Shown piece after piece: positions 50,101-58,579 of a stretch of 64,000 nucleotides of DNA. Numbering within the stretch: position 1 is the first letter of the stretch; the number at the start of each line of letters is the position of its first letter. The stretch comes from Nautilus pompilius (taxonomy: Eukaryota > Mollusca > Cephalopoda > Nautilida > Nautilidae). The position numbers and the translations under genes are program-made. Under the pieces are notes generated by a model. The model was not told where the DNA came from. It made no database searches and saw nothing but the letters and a program-made list of their open reading frames with translations. The stretch is from NCBI GenBank assembly GCA_018389105.1, contig JACATO010000591.1, positions 420,501 to 484,500 of the forward strand, written 5' to 3'.

Positions 50101-52477
50101 AAAGATCACATTTATAAAATAGAGTGGCTCTAACAATTAATTCAACTGTCATGTCAGAATGCTACAGTGTAGTATGTGAATGCATGCGTTATGATCTAAG
50201 ATTCAGCACCCAGAAGTCACACGTTCTAAAAGTACAACTTTTGTAAATAAGCAGCAGCAGAGAACATCACTGCATGGAATAAAAGCCCAACGGTAACTTA
50301 CAGATGACTGGACACCTTAATGTAAGAAAACTGTAAAATAGTACCAAGCACAGATCAATCTGACTGCAAATTTTGTTTTGCTGCAGTTAGTCGTTAGTGG
50401 GTTTGTGTGTGTTGGGGGATGTGGGTGAATAACCTGGAATAGTTGATTTCATTACTCTGATCATCATGACCATCCAATGATCAGAGAAATGACCTTGAAA
50501 AACAGGGCAGTTACTACTCCCCAGACCCAAATAAATGCTGTCCAGCATAATCATTCATATGGCAACAGTGACATGGTACAAAAAGAAATTATCTAAGCCA
50601 GGAGCAGCCCACTTTTTTTCTTTTGCTTGACCAACCAAAGGTAACTAGTAAAGCTACAATTTTCCTCCTGCTCTGCCAGCAGTAGTACTGAGCTGACATG
50701 GGACACTTTGTAAGAGACAATATCATCAATTTCTGCAGATAGACTAACACTGTTCCATACTGAACACCACTGGGAAATGCATTCAAAAGCAAACGAAGGC
50801 ACCTTAAAATCATGCGTGGAAAATGTGCTAGTTTCATTCAGTCCAGAGAAAACCACATGCAATTCTGCTATTTGAAAAATTTCATGACTTCTGACCATAA
50901 AGAATACCAAAAACTCAGTGCTAAATACACTGAAACAGATCCCTTTGGTATTTTTTAATAAAGAATAATAAATTATTTATAACTCATTTTCTCTTTTTGT
51001 ATTAGCACCAATTGTGAATTATTTAATTTAAAATTAATTTCAAAAATCAAAAGTGAGAGTGTTGTTAATTTTGTAACAAAAGATTCCACCGTTTATTAGC
51101 ATTAAACAATTTTTTTAAAAAAAAAAAGATAAAGCAATATATTTAATGAAAAAAGATAAAAGATTTGAAATTAGAAAAAAAAAACAAATATTTTAAGCAA
51201 AGCCGTATTATATTAAAATACTTCACTAGGACTGCAGATGAATAAAGTAATATTTACAAATGTGTGGTAAGAATTACAATATTCTGAAAGTGTTTGGAAA
51301 AAATAAAATAGACAGACGGTTTGGAAACAAAGGTGTTTTATTTGAAGAGAAGTCATCCACTCAAATTACTATACCTGTAAACCATTCTGCCTCTCCGACA
51401 CAAACTCCCTATCCATGTTCCCAAAAACTTTTTTGGGTGGTAAAGGTAATTCAATGTTGGAGATGTGTAAATCTGCATCAAGGGCAACAAAATCGCTGTA
51501 ACGTTTTTTAACCAGCCAGCTGTTTTCCGGAAGGGGGCCTCGCTGAACTCTAATATTATACTCCTGCAAATATAAGGGGAGGAAAGGATATGACAGATTT
51601 GGATTAAAATTCAGGTCAGCTTCTTGACCTCCTGTATACCACCTGCTACCCTTCAAATCTCCATTACTCAGCAGAGGTTGAGCTACAAGGACTGTGCAAC
51701 ATACAGTACCTTTCTCAATAATAGCACCCTTATCGCTCCCATCCGCGTTTTGTTATACCGCTTGTATGAAATGTAGGAAAAAATATGAAGGAAATCACAC
51801 ATTAATAAACATAACAAAATTTTAATTGTTTTATAAGTTTGCATGTGTATTCAATTATATGGTCTTTAATGCTTATGGTTAAGACGAATATTCTACTTTA
51901 TTTCTGTAACTTTGTTTCCCTAACATTTTTTCCGGACACCGTTGTGTGGAGGATTAAAATATTTGCTGTTGGTATCACTGTAGCAGAATAGGTGAGGCTT
52001 GGGAAAGCAAATTCAGGTATCCATTGGCGTACCGCTTTTAGACATGCATGCAAATGGAAAAGCCATTCGACATTAACCAACTGTAGGTTAACACTGGATA
52101 GAATGCTGAGTAGGGGTTAAAAAATAGCGTGATGTCTCAACCATACGGGGGGGGAACACTGTGGAGCAGCAATGTCGCATCTTAGCTATCGGGAAAGCTG
52201 GTGAAACTCCTGGGCACGACATCCAGCATAGTGAGAACTGCGTCGTGGAGGCCGAGGAGTCCTGCAGACCATCACGGGGTGGGGAGAAACGCCAGCTGGA
52301 GGAGGAGATAAACCTCGTCCTCCACTGCCACATGGCCGCCACGTACATACACGCATCTCCTCCGCCAACTCGCTGATTAACACTTACGATGTGTGTGCCG
52401 ACATTCTGGGCGTTCTCGATGGCGCAGAGCAGCGACACGCTGTCGTCCACCATCGCTCTCTGCTGAGCCGCCGCCAT
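16911..52477 (-). CDS. PXK: PXK, PX-domain and pseudokinase protein (14 coding exons, complete)
   Basis: Coding exons in gene order: 52388-52477, 51375-51563, 48794-48890, 46613-46690, 45780-45853, 43301-43375, 42082-42325, 34490-34614, 31317-31434, 27976-28054, 25752-25878, 24141-24224, 23592-23676, 16911-17116. All junction phases agree; they total 1671 bp, 556 residues plus stop (human PXK is about 578). The PX domain covers about residues 10-126 (KKRYSDF at 49-55, PLPPKK at 70-75). The kinase-like domain covers about 150-395: the catalytic loop is NLHAGN (284-289) with no HRD aspartate, and DFG is replaced by DIE (301-303). A basic coiled segment (about 400-460), a Ser/Pro region, nine prolines and a WH2-like tail (GRVALLSSICNFSK) follow. 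Known for the family: phosphoinositide binding, endosomal receptor trafficking, and binding of Na,K-ATPase beta subunits (mouse MONaKA). Loss of the HRD Asp and DFG Gly is shared with vertebrate PXK, so reduced or absent kinase activity is expected. Confidence 0.95.
17055..17081 (-). repeat. in-frame CCA triplet run in PXK exon 14
   Basis: Nine consecutive CCA codons (TGG on the plus strand) encode nine prolines. Flanking ACA/CCA codons suggest earlier point interruption of a longer tract. Confidence 0.9.
17117..23591 (-). other. PXK intron 13
   Basis: No exon recognised in this 6.5-kb intron. Plus-strand 22973-22984 is an uninterrupted G run. A B-box-like AGGTTCAATTCC at about 23068 may mark an old plus-strand SINE. 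Text near 19340-19470 is weakly repeat-like. The remainder is plain AT-rich intron. Confidence 0.6.
23030..23240 (+). repeat. possible tRNA-derived SINE copy (weak)
   Basis: A B-box-like AGGTTCAATTCCTAGGC follows an A-box-like segment by about 40 bp. The body does not clearly show the core motif seen in the better copies, so this is tentative. Confidence 0.3.
23592..23676 (-). CDS. PXK: PXK exon 13 (Ser/Pro linker)
   Basis: Residues 461-488 plus one base, ending in an SPSPSPSPTSAVPAP stretch like the Ser/Pro linker before the WH2 tail in vertebrate PXK. Acceptor TTTTAG, donor GTAAGG. Confidence 0.88.
24141..24224 (-). CDS. PXK: PXK exon 12 (basic coiled segment)
   Basis: Residues 433-460, phase 0 to 0. 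Lys/Arg/Glu-rich (LHQLKRFSKAKEF, SEEEKMKRRKSKK), matching the charged region of PXK; it includes a possible nuclear-localisation-like basic cluster. Donor GTAGTG is weak. Confidence 0.88.
25752..25878 (-). CDS. PXK: PXK exon 11
   Basis: Residues 391-432 after a split Thr. It carries PQMKIPSKLKEAIRIARD and ENQLREQQKL, matching the FKIPTKLKEALRIAKE segment at the end of the kinase-like domain and the start of the coiled region. Donor GTCAGT. Confidence 0.93.
25879..27975 (-). other. PXK intron 10
   Basis: No mobile element or exon recognised. The plus-strand open frame at 27340-27546 has no supporting splice or family evidence. Confidence 0.55.
27976..28054 (-). CDS. PXK: PXK exon 10
   Basis: Completes Arg364 and encodes 365-389 (SVLESIL, then EACKNGIPTISNLL), matching VLESTLSCEACKNGMPTIS of vertebrates. 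Acceptor TTGTAG, donor GTAAGT. Confidence 0.93.
28264..29515 (+). mobile_element. mariner-family transposon 1, inactive
   Basis: Flanked by TA on both sides, with inverted ends CGAGGTCTGTCGAAAAAG (left) and CAAGGTCTGTTGAAAAAG (right, other strand). The plus-strand transposase is broken. An N-terminal helix-turn-helix part (IKEWYNRFKDGRTSVESDQ near 28576) is preceded by a stop at 28573-28575. A segment before the first catalytic region appears deleted near 28855-28865. The C-terminal half is open (29160-29444) and carries HHDNAPAHLS and YSPDMVPSDFWLFPK, with aspartates at 29142-29144 and 29250-29252. I count 35 residues between them, against 34 in Mos1. Total length 1252 bp is normal for mariner. 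It sits opposite to PXK in intron 9. Confidence 0.93.
30741..31000 (+). repeat. tRNA-derived SINE copy (plus strand)
   Basis: The B-box-like GGGGTTGACTCCAGGG near 30811 is followed by the family body and core motif AAAAATGAAGAATTCTAG at about 30885-30902, the same core found in minus orientation elsewhere in the window. The ends are not sharply defined. Confidence 0.5.
31317..31434 (-). CDS. PXK: PXK exon 9
   Basis: Residues 325-363 plus one base, including ESIDVYCFGHLLYEMTFGE, the family DV.CFGHLLYEMTYG block (kinase subdomain IX). The acceptor is TTGTAG preceded by about 19 T bases. The donor is A then GTAAAT; reading through it would add a short tail to a stop. Confidence 0.93.
31439..31457. 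repeat. A19 homopolymer (T19 on the PXK strand)
   Basis: About nineteen A bases lie directly beside the PXK exon 9 acceptor, so on the gene strand this forms the polypyrimidine tract. Confidence 0.9.
31590..32690. repeat. dispersed repeat copy (intron 8)
   Basis: Parts of this block recur elsewhere. 31640-31770 resembles 36860-36990 (shared GATCATTGCTCA, TAAACATTnCTG and ACTAGT words in order). 32240-32520 resembles 62240-62630 (GATTATGTAAC, ATTATTATTTA, TATCAGACC/TGTCAGACC, TTGTTTTACCTGGAT in order). 32615-32690 resembles the sequence that flanks the hAT element. It has no coding potential that I can recognise and could be one long non-autonomous element or several neighbouring repeats. Confidence 0.5.
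32840..33500 (+). mobile_element. Tc1-like transposon remnant in PXK intron 8
   Basis: The plus strand carries, in shifting frames, SSRIVRCPLAQNGLSGCAAA then QKPLLKKGN, VFFTAESKFGLLGNN, and DLHKIKNILT. These match in order the Tc1 transposase segments TVRRRL...GL.GR.A.KKPLL, V.WSDESKF.LFG and the later DLHKIDGI-type block. Stops and frameshifts are frequent. Termini were not found. Confidence 0.6.
34490..34614 (-). CDS. PXK: PXK exon 8 (degenerate catalytic loop and DFG)
   Basis: Residues 284-324 after a split glycine. NLHAGNIII stands at the catalytic loop, where the HRD Asp is missing and the Mg-binding Asn is kept. KLLDIETWLLGLPSYY stands at the DFG region, with Asp kept and Gly replaced by Glu. 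Acceptor TCTCTAG, donor GTCAGT. Confidence 0.93.
35271..36586 (+). mobile_element. mariner-family transposon 2, inactive
   Basis: TA flanks both ends. The inverted termini share the word GTCCAAAAAGAAA with one mismatch and continue into GAACTTT. The plus-strand transposase starts at 35478 (MKDLEEQHVCVKFCFKLGKT), shifts frame near 35650, continues through GRPSTTTDD and a second helix region, and reaches VITDDKTWVYSYD (first catalytic Asp region) before a stop at 35990-35992. Farther on, HHNNAPAHT at 36221-36244 has Asn (AAC, 36227-36229) in place of the second catalytic Asp. The C-terminal part is split by more frameshifts. It belongs to a different mariner lineage from element 1, judged by termini and N-terminus. 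Confidence 0.92.
36860..36990. repeat. dispersed repeat copy (intron 7)
   Basis: Resembles 31640-31770 over about 130 bp, with matching words in the same order. Divergent, no coding potential. Confidence 0.45.
37371..38049. mobile_element. palindromic (foldback) element built from two mariner 3' ends
   Basis: Two arms in inverted orientation, about 37371-37670 and 37745-38049, share long stretches such as GGTCAGAAATTCTCATGTGGAG and GATTCCAGCGCTCCTG. TA dinucleotides flank the outer ends (CGAGGTC left, TGAGGTC on the other strand right). Each arm encodes the C-terminal part of a mariner transposase running outward to the end. The left arm, read on the minus strand, has HHDNAPS then EEYQRCFNRWQERWNQ. 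The right arm, on the plus strand, has LFPRLKRTLKGKRFQ. The element thus has two 3' ends and no 5' end. It would need transposase supplied in trans. Confidence 0.85.
38860..41123 (+). mobile_element. hAT transposon, GTF2IRD2/ZBED-like, with 8-bp target duplication
   Basis: The ends are CAGGGGTGACCAAACC (left) and CAGGGGTGGCCAAACC (right, other strand), flanked by a perfect 8-bp direct duplication CCCTAGTA at 38852-38859 and 41124-41131. That is the hAT signature. The 2264-bp interior carries one near-full-length transposase gene with stops. Both ends are well preserved, so insertion was fairly recent relative to the other elements here. Confidence 0.95.
39056..40868 (+). pseudogene. hAT transposase pseudogene
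   Basis: Order of parts: a degenerate BED-type zinc finger (CLIS...SNLKCHNETKH, second Cys replaced by Ser); LDESTDIQDNPQLVVFV with the first catalytic Asp region (about 39550-39600); VNVATDRAPAMVGENAG with the second Asp; PVHCIIHCEHL; VRWLSTSNVLSRFVDLL; and a C-terminal hATC dimerisation block (TTYCCESLYSVMKFVKSKH) to the stop at 40866-40868. A stop follows MQND (39521-39523), a frameshift lies near 39600, and from 39552 one frame runs to the end with in-frame stops at about 39951, 40074, 40126 and 40371. It resembles vertebrate GTF2IRD2 and ZBED-type proteins derived from hAT. No intact product is possible. Confidence 0.9.
42082..42325 (-). CDS. PXK: PXK exon 7 (kinase-like N-lobe to catalytic loop)
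   Basis: Residues 202-282 plus one base, the longest exon. It has HPYIYPIEF, ENGAMIIRQFHEVGTLRDYI, then YGRQILEALKFLQDKGLPYG, which precedes the catalytic-loop equivalent. Acceptor TTCCAG, donor GTAAGT. Confidence 0.96.
43301..43375 (-). CDS. PXK: PXK exon 6
   Basis: Residues 177-201, phase 0 to 0, with FGPDRFIPEKE and IVKLLSSIQ matching LGPDKYLSDKDF..LIKLLPS of PXK. Acceptor TTAAAG, donor GTAAGT. Confidence 0.9.
43376..45779 (-). other. PXK intron 5
   Basis: Contains one minus-strand SINE (43620-43860) and a TTG triplet run at about 44889-44907; otherwise nothing recognised. Confidence 0.6.
43620..43860 (-). repeat. tRNA-derived SINE copy in PXK intron 5
   Basis: On the minus strand a tRNA-like head (GGTTACTGGACTGCCCAGA, then GCTTGATCCCTGG as a degenerate B box) leads into the core AAAAATGAAGAGTTCTAGTA near 43752-43772. 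A tail shared with the 53280-53575 copy follows. Confidence 0.6.
45780..45853 (-). CDS. PXK: PXK exon 5
   Basis: Finishes residue 152 and encodes 153-176 (WRLRKHYFLVKPINEP then RLVLCW), matching the WR.RK.YFL.K region at the start of the kinase-like fold. Acceptor TTTCAG, donor GTAAGT. Confidence 0.92.
46613..46690 (-). CDS. PXK: PXK exon 4
   Basis: Residues 126-151 plus one base of 152, including EVALQHVSMVFRSE and EPLQNIG, matching the family ALQ.VSMF.RSE...VEPL..IGWR. Phases are 1 in and 1 out. The donor is GTTGGT, a weak non-consensus site, but homology fixes the junction. Confidence 0.9.
46691..48793 (-). other. PXK intron 3
   Basis: AT-rich, no recognised element or exon. Confidence 0.55.
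48794..48890 (-). CDS. PXK: PXK exon 3 (end of PX domain)
   Basis: Residues 94-125 plus one base. It encodes HYLSSILNN and KKFLDPSNYSANLA, the conserved end of the PX domain (VKxFLDPxNYSxN). Acceptor TTCACAG, donor GTAATT. Confidence 0.94.
48891..51374 (-). other. PXK intron 2
   Basis: AT-rich. Minus-strand open frames near 50589-50910 have no splice or family support. Nothing else recognised. Confidence 0.55.
51375..51563 (-). CDS. PXK: PXK exon 2 (PX domain core)
   Basis: Residues 31-93, phase 0 to phase 0. It carries EYNIRVQRG, KKRYSDF (the basic phosphoinositide-pocket region) and LPLPPKKVFGNMDREFVSERQ, nearly identical in pattern to vertebrate PXK. Acceptor TTTGCAG, donor GTATAG. Confidence 0.96.
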
Positions 52478-52560
52478 GATAAGGAGGGGTGTGTGTGTGT
52501 GTGTGTTCGCTCTACATGAGAGTGACGCTTATCTTCAAACAGTGAACACGATCCGGTCCA
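52140..52560 (-). promoter_or_regulatory. CpG-rich 5' region of PXK
   Basis: The sequence around exon 1, on both sides of the ATG, is clearly richer in G+C and CG dinucleotides than the rest of the window. It includes a (TG)n run at about 52490-52505 just upstream of the start. This fits a promoter and 5' UTR region. No TATA box or start site is identified. Confidence 0.4.
52388..52477 (-). CDS. PXK: PXK exon 1
   Basis: Encodes residues 1-30 from the ATG at 52477-52475 (MAAAQQRAMVDDSVSLL start) and ends in phase 0 at a consensus donor GTAAGT. The VDDSV..L..AIE pattern matches the PXK N-terminus. A second Met at residue 9 is a possible alternative start. Confidence 0.93.
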
Positions 52561-53279
52561 CACTCAATTCCGAAGCCCATGTATACGTTCGACTCCTAGG
52601 CAATTGTTGCCAGTAATTTTTTTTCCCCCCACTTTCTTCTTTCCGTTTACCCTGAGACTGTGTTGTTCAATCAAGTACTTAACACGAGCCTTGTCCTGGC
52701 TTTACACCACCTGCACACTTTCCCTCAGGCGAACCACGACTTGATTAACGATATGTAGGATTTACTGGTGCCATTTGCAGGCGGTAGCACCGGTTATTTT
52801 TCGACCACGATTATAATTAATAGACTGTTGGTTTCGAAACATTTTTATCGATAAAACTAGTTCGGGGTTGTTGTTGTTGTTGTTTTTCTTTTTAATTAGA
52901 CGATTAGTATATGTGCTGCACCATCCATCCGTATTTGTTGAACAGTAAGCATCTTAATCCTGTCCCACTGGAGTAATAGTAGAATTCCTTCCTTTATCTT
53001 TTGTTAAGTACTTAATATTTATTGTGTCAGATGAATGGCTGTTTGAGAAGATTACTGAGAACGTTTTGTAAAGCATATTTTATAAGTTAATAAATGGAGA
53101 AAGAAAGAATTGCAGTTCAAAGACAAAGTGTATTTTTACTATATGATGTGGCATGCCTTTCCAAATATCTGATAATAGTGCACAAAATATCAAAGAGAAG
53201 GACCAAGGATTGCTCTGTCTATAGTTTCACCATGTTGGGGAATTAACAGACTGCATGATTGTTGTTGTGTCATAAATCA
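52561..53279. other. intergenic upstream of PXK
   Basis: A TTG triplet run lies at 52868-52883. No gene or mobile element recognised. Confidence 0.5.
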
Positions 53280-53578
53280 TTGTCTACGAGGAAGACAACT
53301 CTGGTCAGGGAACATAGTAGTGAGGTTGCCTGCTAGGAAGCATTGCCAATCTTGTGCCAGGGGAGACCTGATATTTCTGACTTAAGCAGGGGATGACTTA
53401 CTAGAACTCCTCAATTTTTAAATGTGGAAGGAAACTAACATGGATGGTTGTTAAAAGAATAAGGGAAACAATGCTTAGGAGGTAAGCCAAACCAAGCCCT
53501 GTGGGAATCAAATTCAAGTCCTAAACTGTAGTAGTCCAATGGTTTATTACTGGGCCATTACACCATCCCCACATGATT
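53280..53578 (-). repeat. tRNA-derived SINE, best-preserved copy
   Basis: Read on the minus strand from about 53578: the A-box-like GATGGTGTAATGGCC, then CCATTGGACT, then the B box TTTGATTCCC and acceptor-stem-like CACAGGG form a tRNA-like head of about 75 bp. A body with the core AAAATTGAGGAGTTCTAGTA (about 53397-53418) and a tail follow. Total length is about 300 bp. Confidence 0.7.
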
Positions 53579-53939
53579 TACACTGCTGCACCAAAATCCT
53601 TCTGTCTATTAAGTAACTCTAACTCTAGCCTTGTAATAATCTTTATTCCCCTATCAACCAGTTTATTTACATTTATTTTTTTTGCTAATCAAATGTTTCT
53701 TCCTGTCAATATATTTTTTAAAAAATTACGGATAATTCCTACTAAGTGTTTTACTTAAATTTTCTCTAATAAAAACTATATACCTATTGTTAATTATAAT
53801 ACATTTTACATATAATCCTTCAGATAATTTTGATAAAAAATAGCATAATATTATTGTATGTATTTTTCTTCTTCTAACCTGTGGCTGACATTGACAAATA
53901 AGACATGCACCACCAGAAGAAACCACTTGGTTTCAGTTT

Positions 53940-54150
53940 TTTAAACCAGGCAGAGGAGAGAACTCTGAGGTTTTCTTGTTCTTTTTTAGATGGGGAGAAA
54001 ATAAGAAAAGTCCCACAAGGCCAACCAGTGAAGAAGAGTGAAAAGAAACTATGATAGAGAAGCATGGCAAACTGAGCCACTCCTGTTCAGGATTTGAGCT
54101 CAGCCTTTTAACCTTGGCAGTTTAGTAGACCACTTCACTAGCCTAATATA
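53940..54150 (-). repeat. tRNA-derived SINE copy
   Basis: The minus-strand head carries CTACTAAACTGCCAAGG and GAGCTCAAATCCTG (B-box-like), followed by a body (CTTCTCTATCATAGTTTC, then CACTGGTTGGCC) that matches the copy at 8968-9150. Confidence 0.6.
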
Positions 54151-56690
54151 TATTACATATGAAAAACAAACAAACATTAATGACAAACTTTTGACCCTAG
54201 ATTAAATCAGTGCATTCAGCTGGGTAAACAACTTACATGGCAGTTGCTTTGAACAAGGCATAAATTTTTCTGAAATCTTTCAAGATTTGAATGTTACACT
54301 TGCCACTATACATTTTTATATTTAAAATCATCTCCAAGAAATACAAAGAATTTTATGCATGCCTTATTGTATTAATGCAGTAGATTTTTTTTATTATTAT
54401 TCATGTATTCTTTACAGCTTGATGAGTTATCAGATAAAAATCAGGTAACACCTGTTCTGATTCCATCACTTTGTCACATTCCAAGGTGAAAATAACTGCT
54501 GATTTTTTAGAGCTTTTGTATTATTCCAGCAGTTCTTGATAGCAATTTGTGTTCTGCAATGGTTGTTTCGAAGCAACTCTTTTAAAGGTGAGTTTAAAGG
54601 TATAGAAACTGGAATGTTAAAGCTTATTGAATTTTAACCGTATATTGAAAATGTTTCATTTAACAACAAACACAAACCACACACATGAACATATGAACTG
54701 TGTGTACAGTGTTTATGCTGCAAAGATGTAGTAAAAGGTGTAAATTGCAGATTTTGTCTATTTTGAAACTTTTCAGGTTTACAAACAGTTTAATTAGCTG
54801 GTCAAAAATTGCCATGTGGCAATAAAAGGGAGAAAACTGGTACAGTTTCGGGACAAAAATAAACATGAAAATTCAAGTTCATTACTCCTCATCCAAGTAA
54901 CATACTTTGTGTAACTTTCCAATAGTATTACTATAGTAATTAATAATGTTAGATATATTAAAATATCTGCATGACATTGCTAATTTAAAAACTTTATTAA
55001 TCAGAGTAATTTAATATAAAAATGGTAGAAAGTTGATCAGCTTTTAGTAAAATATTAATTAGTCTGAACATTTAAAATGAACATCACTTTACCAAAAAAG
55101 TTACAAATTATATTATGACGATTTTTAGTAAACTATGTACAAAATATCTAGGTTATTTAGGTGACTTAATTGTATAACTAATCATAGTTTATGTTCATGA
55201 TGAAAGATTGGATCAAAGACAACACAAATCATATATTTACTTAAATTACAGGGTTAATGTATTGTTTGTTCCTCCTGTCTCTATAACAAGCTTATTTCAA
55301 AAGTTGTCTCCCCTTCATGCTGCTTATCTCCAATACCACCACTAAGTTAACATTAGTGATGAATATTTAAAATTCATCTGGTAGAAGTTTAGTCATTGCC
55401 AGTTTTGTACACAGCTAAAATATATTTTGAGTCAATTTTATTTTTTGTTCTTTTAGTCCTGGTACTTTCCAAAGTTCATAAAAAATTTAACTAATGATAG
55501 ATATTTATGTTATTAGTATCATTCCATACAAACTGGCTGTTAATTTTATATTTCACATACACTGGCATTCAGAATTGGGAGCATGCCATATAAAAACACC
55601 GTTATCTGCATTTTCAACATTATATTGTTAATGAAAAAGCATTATTCCAACAAAAAAGAAAAAAAATTCAGATAAACCATTAAGTGTAACACTATCAATC
55701 CATGTTTCCTTTATCAAATGGCCACTTTTCATGTGAATAACTGCTGCAGATATTTTGAAAATCCTATTGAGCAACTTTTCTAATATTGCCTTGTAAATAC
55801 CTCTCCCCCCATTTCTTTTGCAAGTAGTTCCATAGCTGTATAACATCAATGGCCCAAAGTTTCATATTAAAATCATCCCTATACAGCTTGACACTATACC
55901 CGTGACCATTTCTAAATGTCTGCTTTTGAATACTTCTAATCAAGTCACCACTCATCATGATTTATAGTCTTTTTTGTGAATCACATATTTGCCTGCTATA
56001 TTTCATATTTTCCAATTTCACAATTTTATTCATTTTTCCATTATGTGGAAAACTACAGAGTGGCAATGCATTTCAATACTTTAGCATAACAGCCTTGTGC
56101 AAATTCTAGGGTGATGCAAAATTTTGGCAACTGTTCAGCATACAAGTTCAGGGAGGTTTAGATCTATAGATTTATGTGAGAATCTCATCAATTTTCAATG
56201 CCATCAGCCAAATCTAAACAACTCCCTGCTTTCACATTTCCACCACCATGCTCTTATATTCTCCTCAGGCCTTTCTGCTAACACACTGTTATTGCTTAAG
56301 ACTAAGTCAACTCTGTATGTCATATCTTTAATGTATTTCTTTACCCATGCCTTAGCCCATTCTCTGCTGAGGCATCCAGTGTAGCAGAATAAAGCAACCC
56401 TCAAAGAAACAATTGAAAAACTTGGCAAACAACAAGCCACAAGTTCAAAACCAACTCCAGCCACTTGTTTTTTTTGAAGAAAAAAACAAAGATGCTTATT
56501 GCAAAATATGTAAGGCTGACTGGGACTGGTTGTTACAGTACCAATAATTCTCAGTTTAACATAGAGCAAGACTGCAATCAGTATCACATATTTTGACTTA
56601 AGGTCAAAGCATATGGCTCACTTATACTTAATTAGGAATTACTGGTACTGTAACGGCTATCCCCAATGGTATCCCCTAGGAAAAGATTGC
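54151..56690. other. intergenic AT-rich stretch
   Basis: The open frames at 55628-55958 and 56204-56587 (minus) look peptide-like in places but have no recognised motif. They may be part of an unidentified retroelement. Nothing firm is seen. Confidence 0.4.
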
Positions 56691-56699
56691 TAAAACAAT

Positions 56700-57620
56700 A
56701 GGGTAAGAAATGCCTGAACTAAATGTCTATTTTTATATATCACATGTATGCTAGTCACCACACCAATAATGGTTATTCTATAAGCCTTCTCAACATTTCT
56801 TGTGGTTCTGTGGCCAATATTATGCCATTGTTCACCAAGACAAATGTCACTATGATCACAATGTGCCACTGCTTTACATATCCACATTGATCATCGAGAT
56901 TCTCTTGATAACACCAGCCATGTGACAGAATAAGCCAAAGAATGGCCTAACACCATCTCTACTGGCTTAGCTTCAAATGGTGAGTATTGAATTAATTCCT
57001 TTTGTCTAATAAGAATAATGCACTTTGAAAGGTCTAGTCAGAGGACATATCTGACAAGACCCTTAGCATCCGCAACATATGCCCTTCTCAGATAAGCCCA
57101 GGCTTCAGCAATTCACATTTAGAGTCATGCCTGGATAAAACATAGAAAGACCTCTGACCTCAGTAGCTGTCTTCAGCTCAATGTCAAGTATGGAAGCAGA
57201 AGTGTGTCATAAAATAAGCTGCAATTTGGCATGTTGAAAAAACATTTCAATTCTGCCAGATAAATATCCTACCAGTGTATTAACAAACTATACTGAGATT
57301 CATTGTCCTTGTTTATTAGAAGAATGTGGCTACACACCACATCTTTCCTGTGACCACAGTCTGAAAGGGCTATTTCTTCCCAGGGTACCCCAAAGTCTTT
57401 ATATGAATCCAATCAAGCACCTGTAGAAACATCTGGATTGTCAGCTAAGAGCAACCTATCCATATCCAGCCAGTATGCTGGAATTAAAGGAAGCTCTTAC
57501 ACAGATATTGGGCCACACCATAATACAAAATCTCATTGTTTCAATGCTGAAGAGTAGAGGCATTTCGTGCTACAAAACATGGCATAGCAAAATACGAACA
57601 TAAAGAATTTCACTCTGTTG
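56700..57620 (+). mobile_element. Tc1-like transposon remnant between PXK and RENBP
   Basis: The clear part is 57378-57590 on the plus strand, one frame with a single stop: VPQSLYMNPIKHL, then KHLDCQLRATYPYP, then LELKEALTQI and LIVSMLKS. It matches the 3' third of Tc1-like transposases (PQSPDLNPIEHLW....L..........L..AL...W..IP......LI.SM..R). The third catalytic residue position (DLNPIE) reads YMNPIK, so it is dead. Sequence from about 56700 probably belongs to the same copy but is too decayed to trace. Confidence 0.55.
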
Positions 57621-58453
57621 TTCATCTTCATTTACCATTTTACTCAACAGACTAACATAACATAATAACGACAGATTTTCAGATAGTTATGGCAGAGCAC
57701 TTTAAAAAACAAAACAAAATTTTATGCCAAAATTGGATGACTGAAGTAATTACTTATGACACTGATAAAAACTTTTAGAAGAATAGATGCATCAGAGTAG
57801 TCAAGATCCTCATCAACTTCTGAACATTGCTCAATTAAAGCACACCTACCATTTTTTATTTTATCTTTAAGTCAATCTTGGTACAATAGATATAGGAGTG
57901 ACATGGATGCAAATTACTTTCGCTTTTCAGTTTAATGACTTTGAATTTCACAATATTTTTATTATTTCTTGTTTCATTATTTAATTAATGATGTATTGAT
58001 AATGCTCCACAGAAGCTTATGGTACATTTGAGGTCCAAAGACTGGTTCTCTACTCTAGAAAAAACCTATTAATTGTTAAAACGAATAAGCCATGATGGCA
58101 TCCTGAGTAGATTAAAAAAACACAAGACAAATAAAACTGCTTAAACACTTTGTTTTAAGAAATCTACCTTCAATATTTTAACATTTGAAAAGAAACCTGA
58201 TGTTAAAGAACATAAAATACTCTAAATTAGCAACCTGCTATTAAAAAATCCCAAAACCTTGTTTCATGCTGCATAACACCTGCAAAACAAAAATGGAGCG
58301 TTTATTATTTGACATTAATAGAGATGGTGTCCAATTAAGTTCAAAGGTTTAAGAAACATTCTCAGCTAATTCTATTTAGATACCTATAAAATGTAGATTA
58401 ACAGTCTGTGTTTACTTTTTATGCATAAAAATATTTTACAGCAATTATAAATC
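57621..58453. other. intergenic upstream of RENBP
   Basis: AT-rich, no gene or element recognised. A TTTTACAG acceptor-like site ends at 58461-58462, just before the RENBP ATG, so a noncoding first exon may lie upstream. Confidence 0.45.
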
Positions 58454-58475
58454 ATTTTACAGGACATAACACAAT

Positions 58476-58579
58476 ATGAACAACAAAAACAGAATTGAAG
58501 AATTCTTCACCAGAATCCAACAAGAACTGGACACGTGTATGAACTTCTGGTTTCAGTATTCCCATGATACTCAATTCGG
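58476..58579 (+). CDS. RENBP: RENBP exon 1
   Basis: Residues 1-34 plus two bases; [17 protein letters not shown] matches QELDRVVAFWMEHSHD of vertebrates. Donor GTAAGT. Confidence 0.9.

Noticed and set aside
52088..52387. Open frames continuing from PXK exon 1 and on the opposite strand
   Set aside because: They run through the consensus donor of exon 1 into the CpG-rich intron and show no homology.
56204..56587. Minus-strand frame of 127 codons
   Set aside because: No recognised motif and no splice support; possibly part of an unidentified retroelement, not enough to call a gene.
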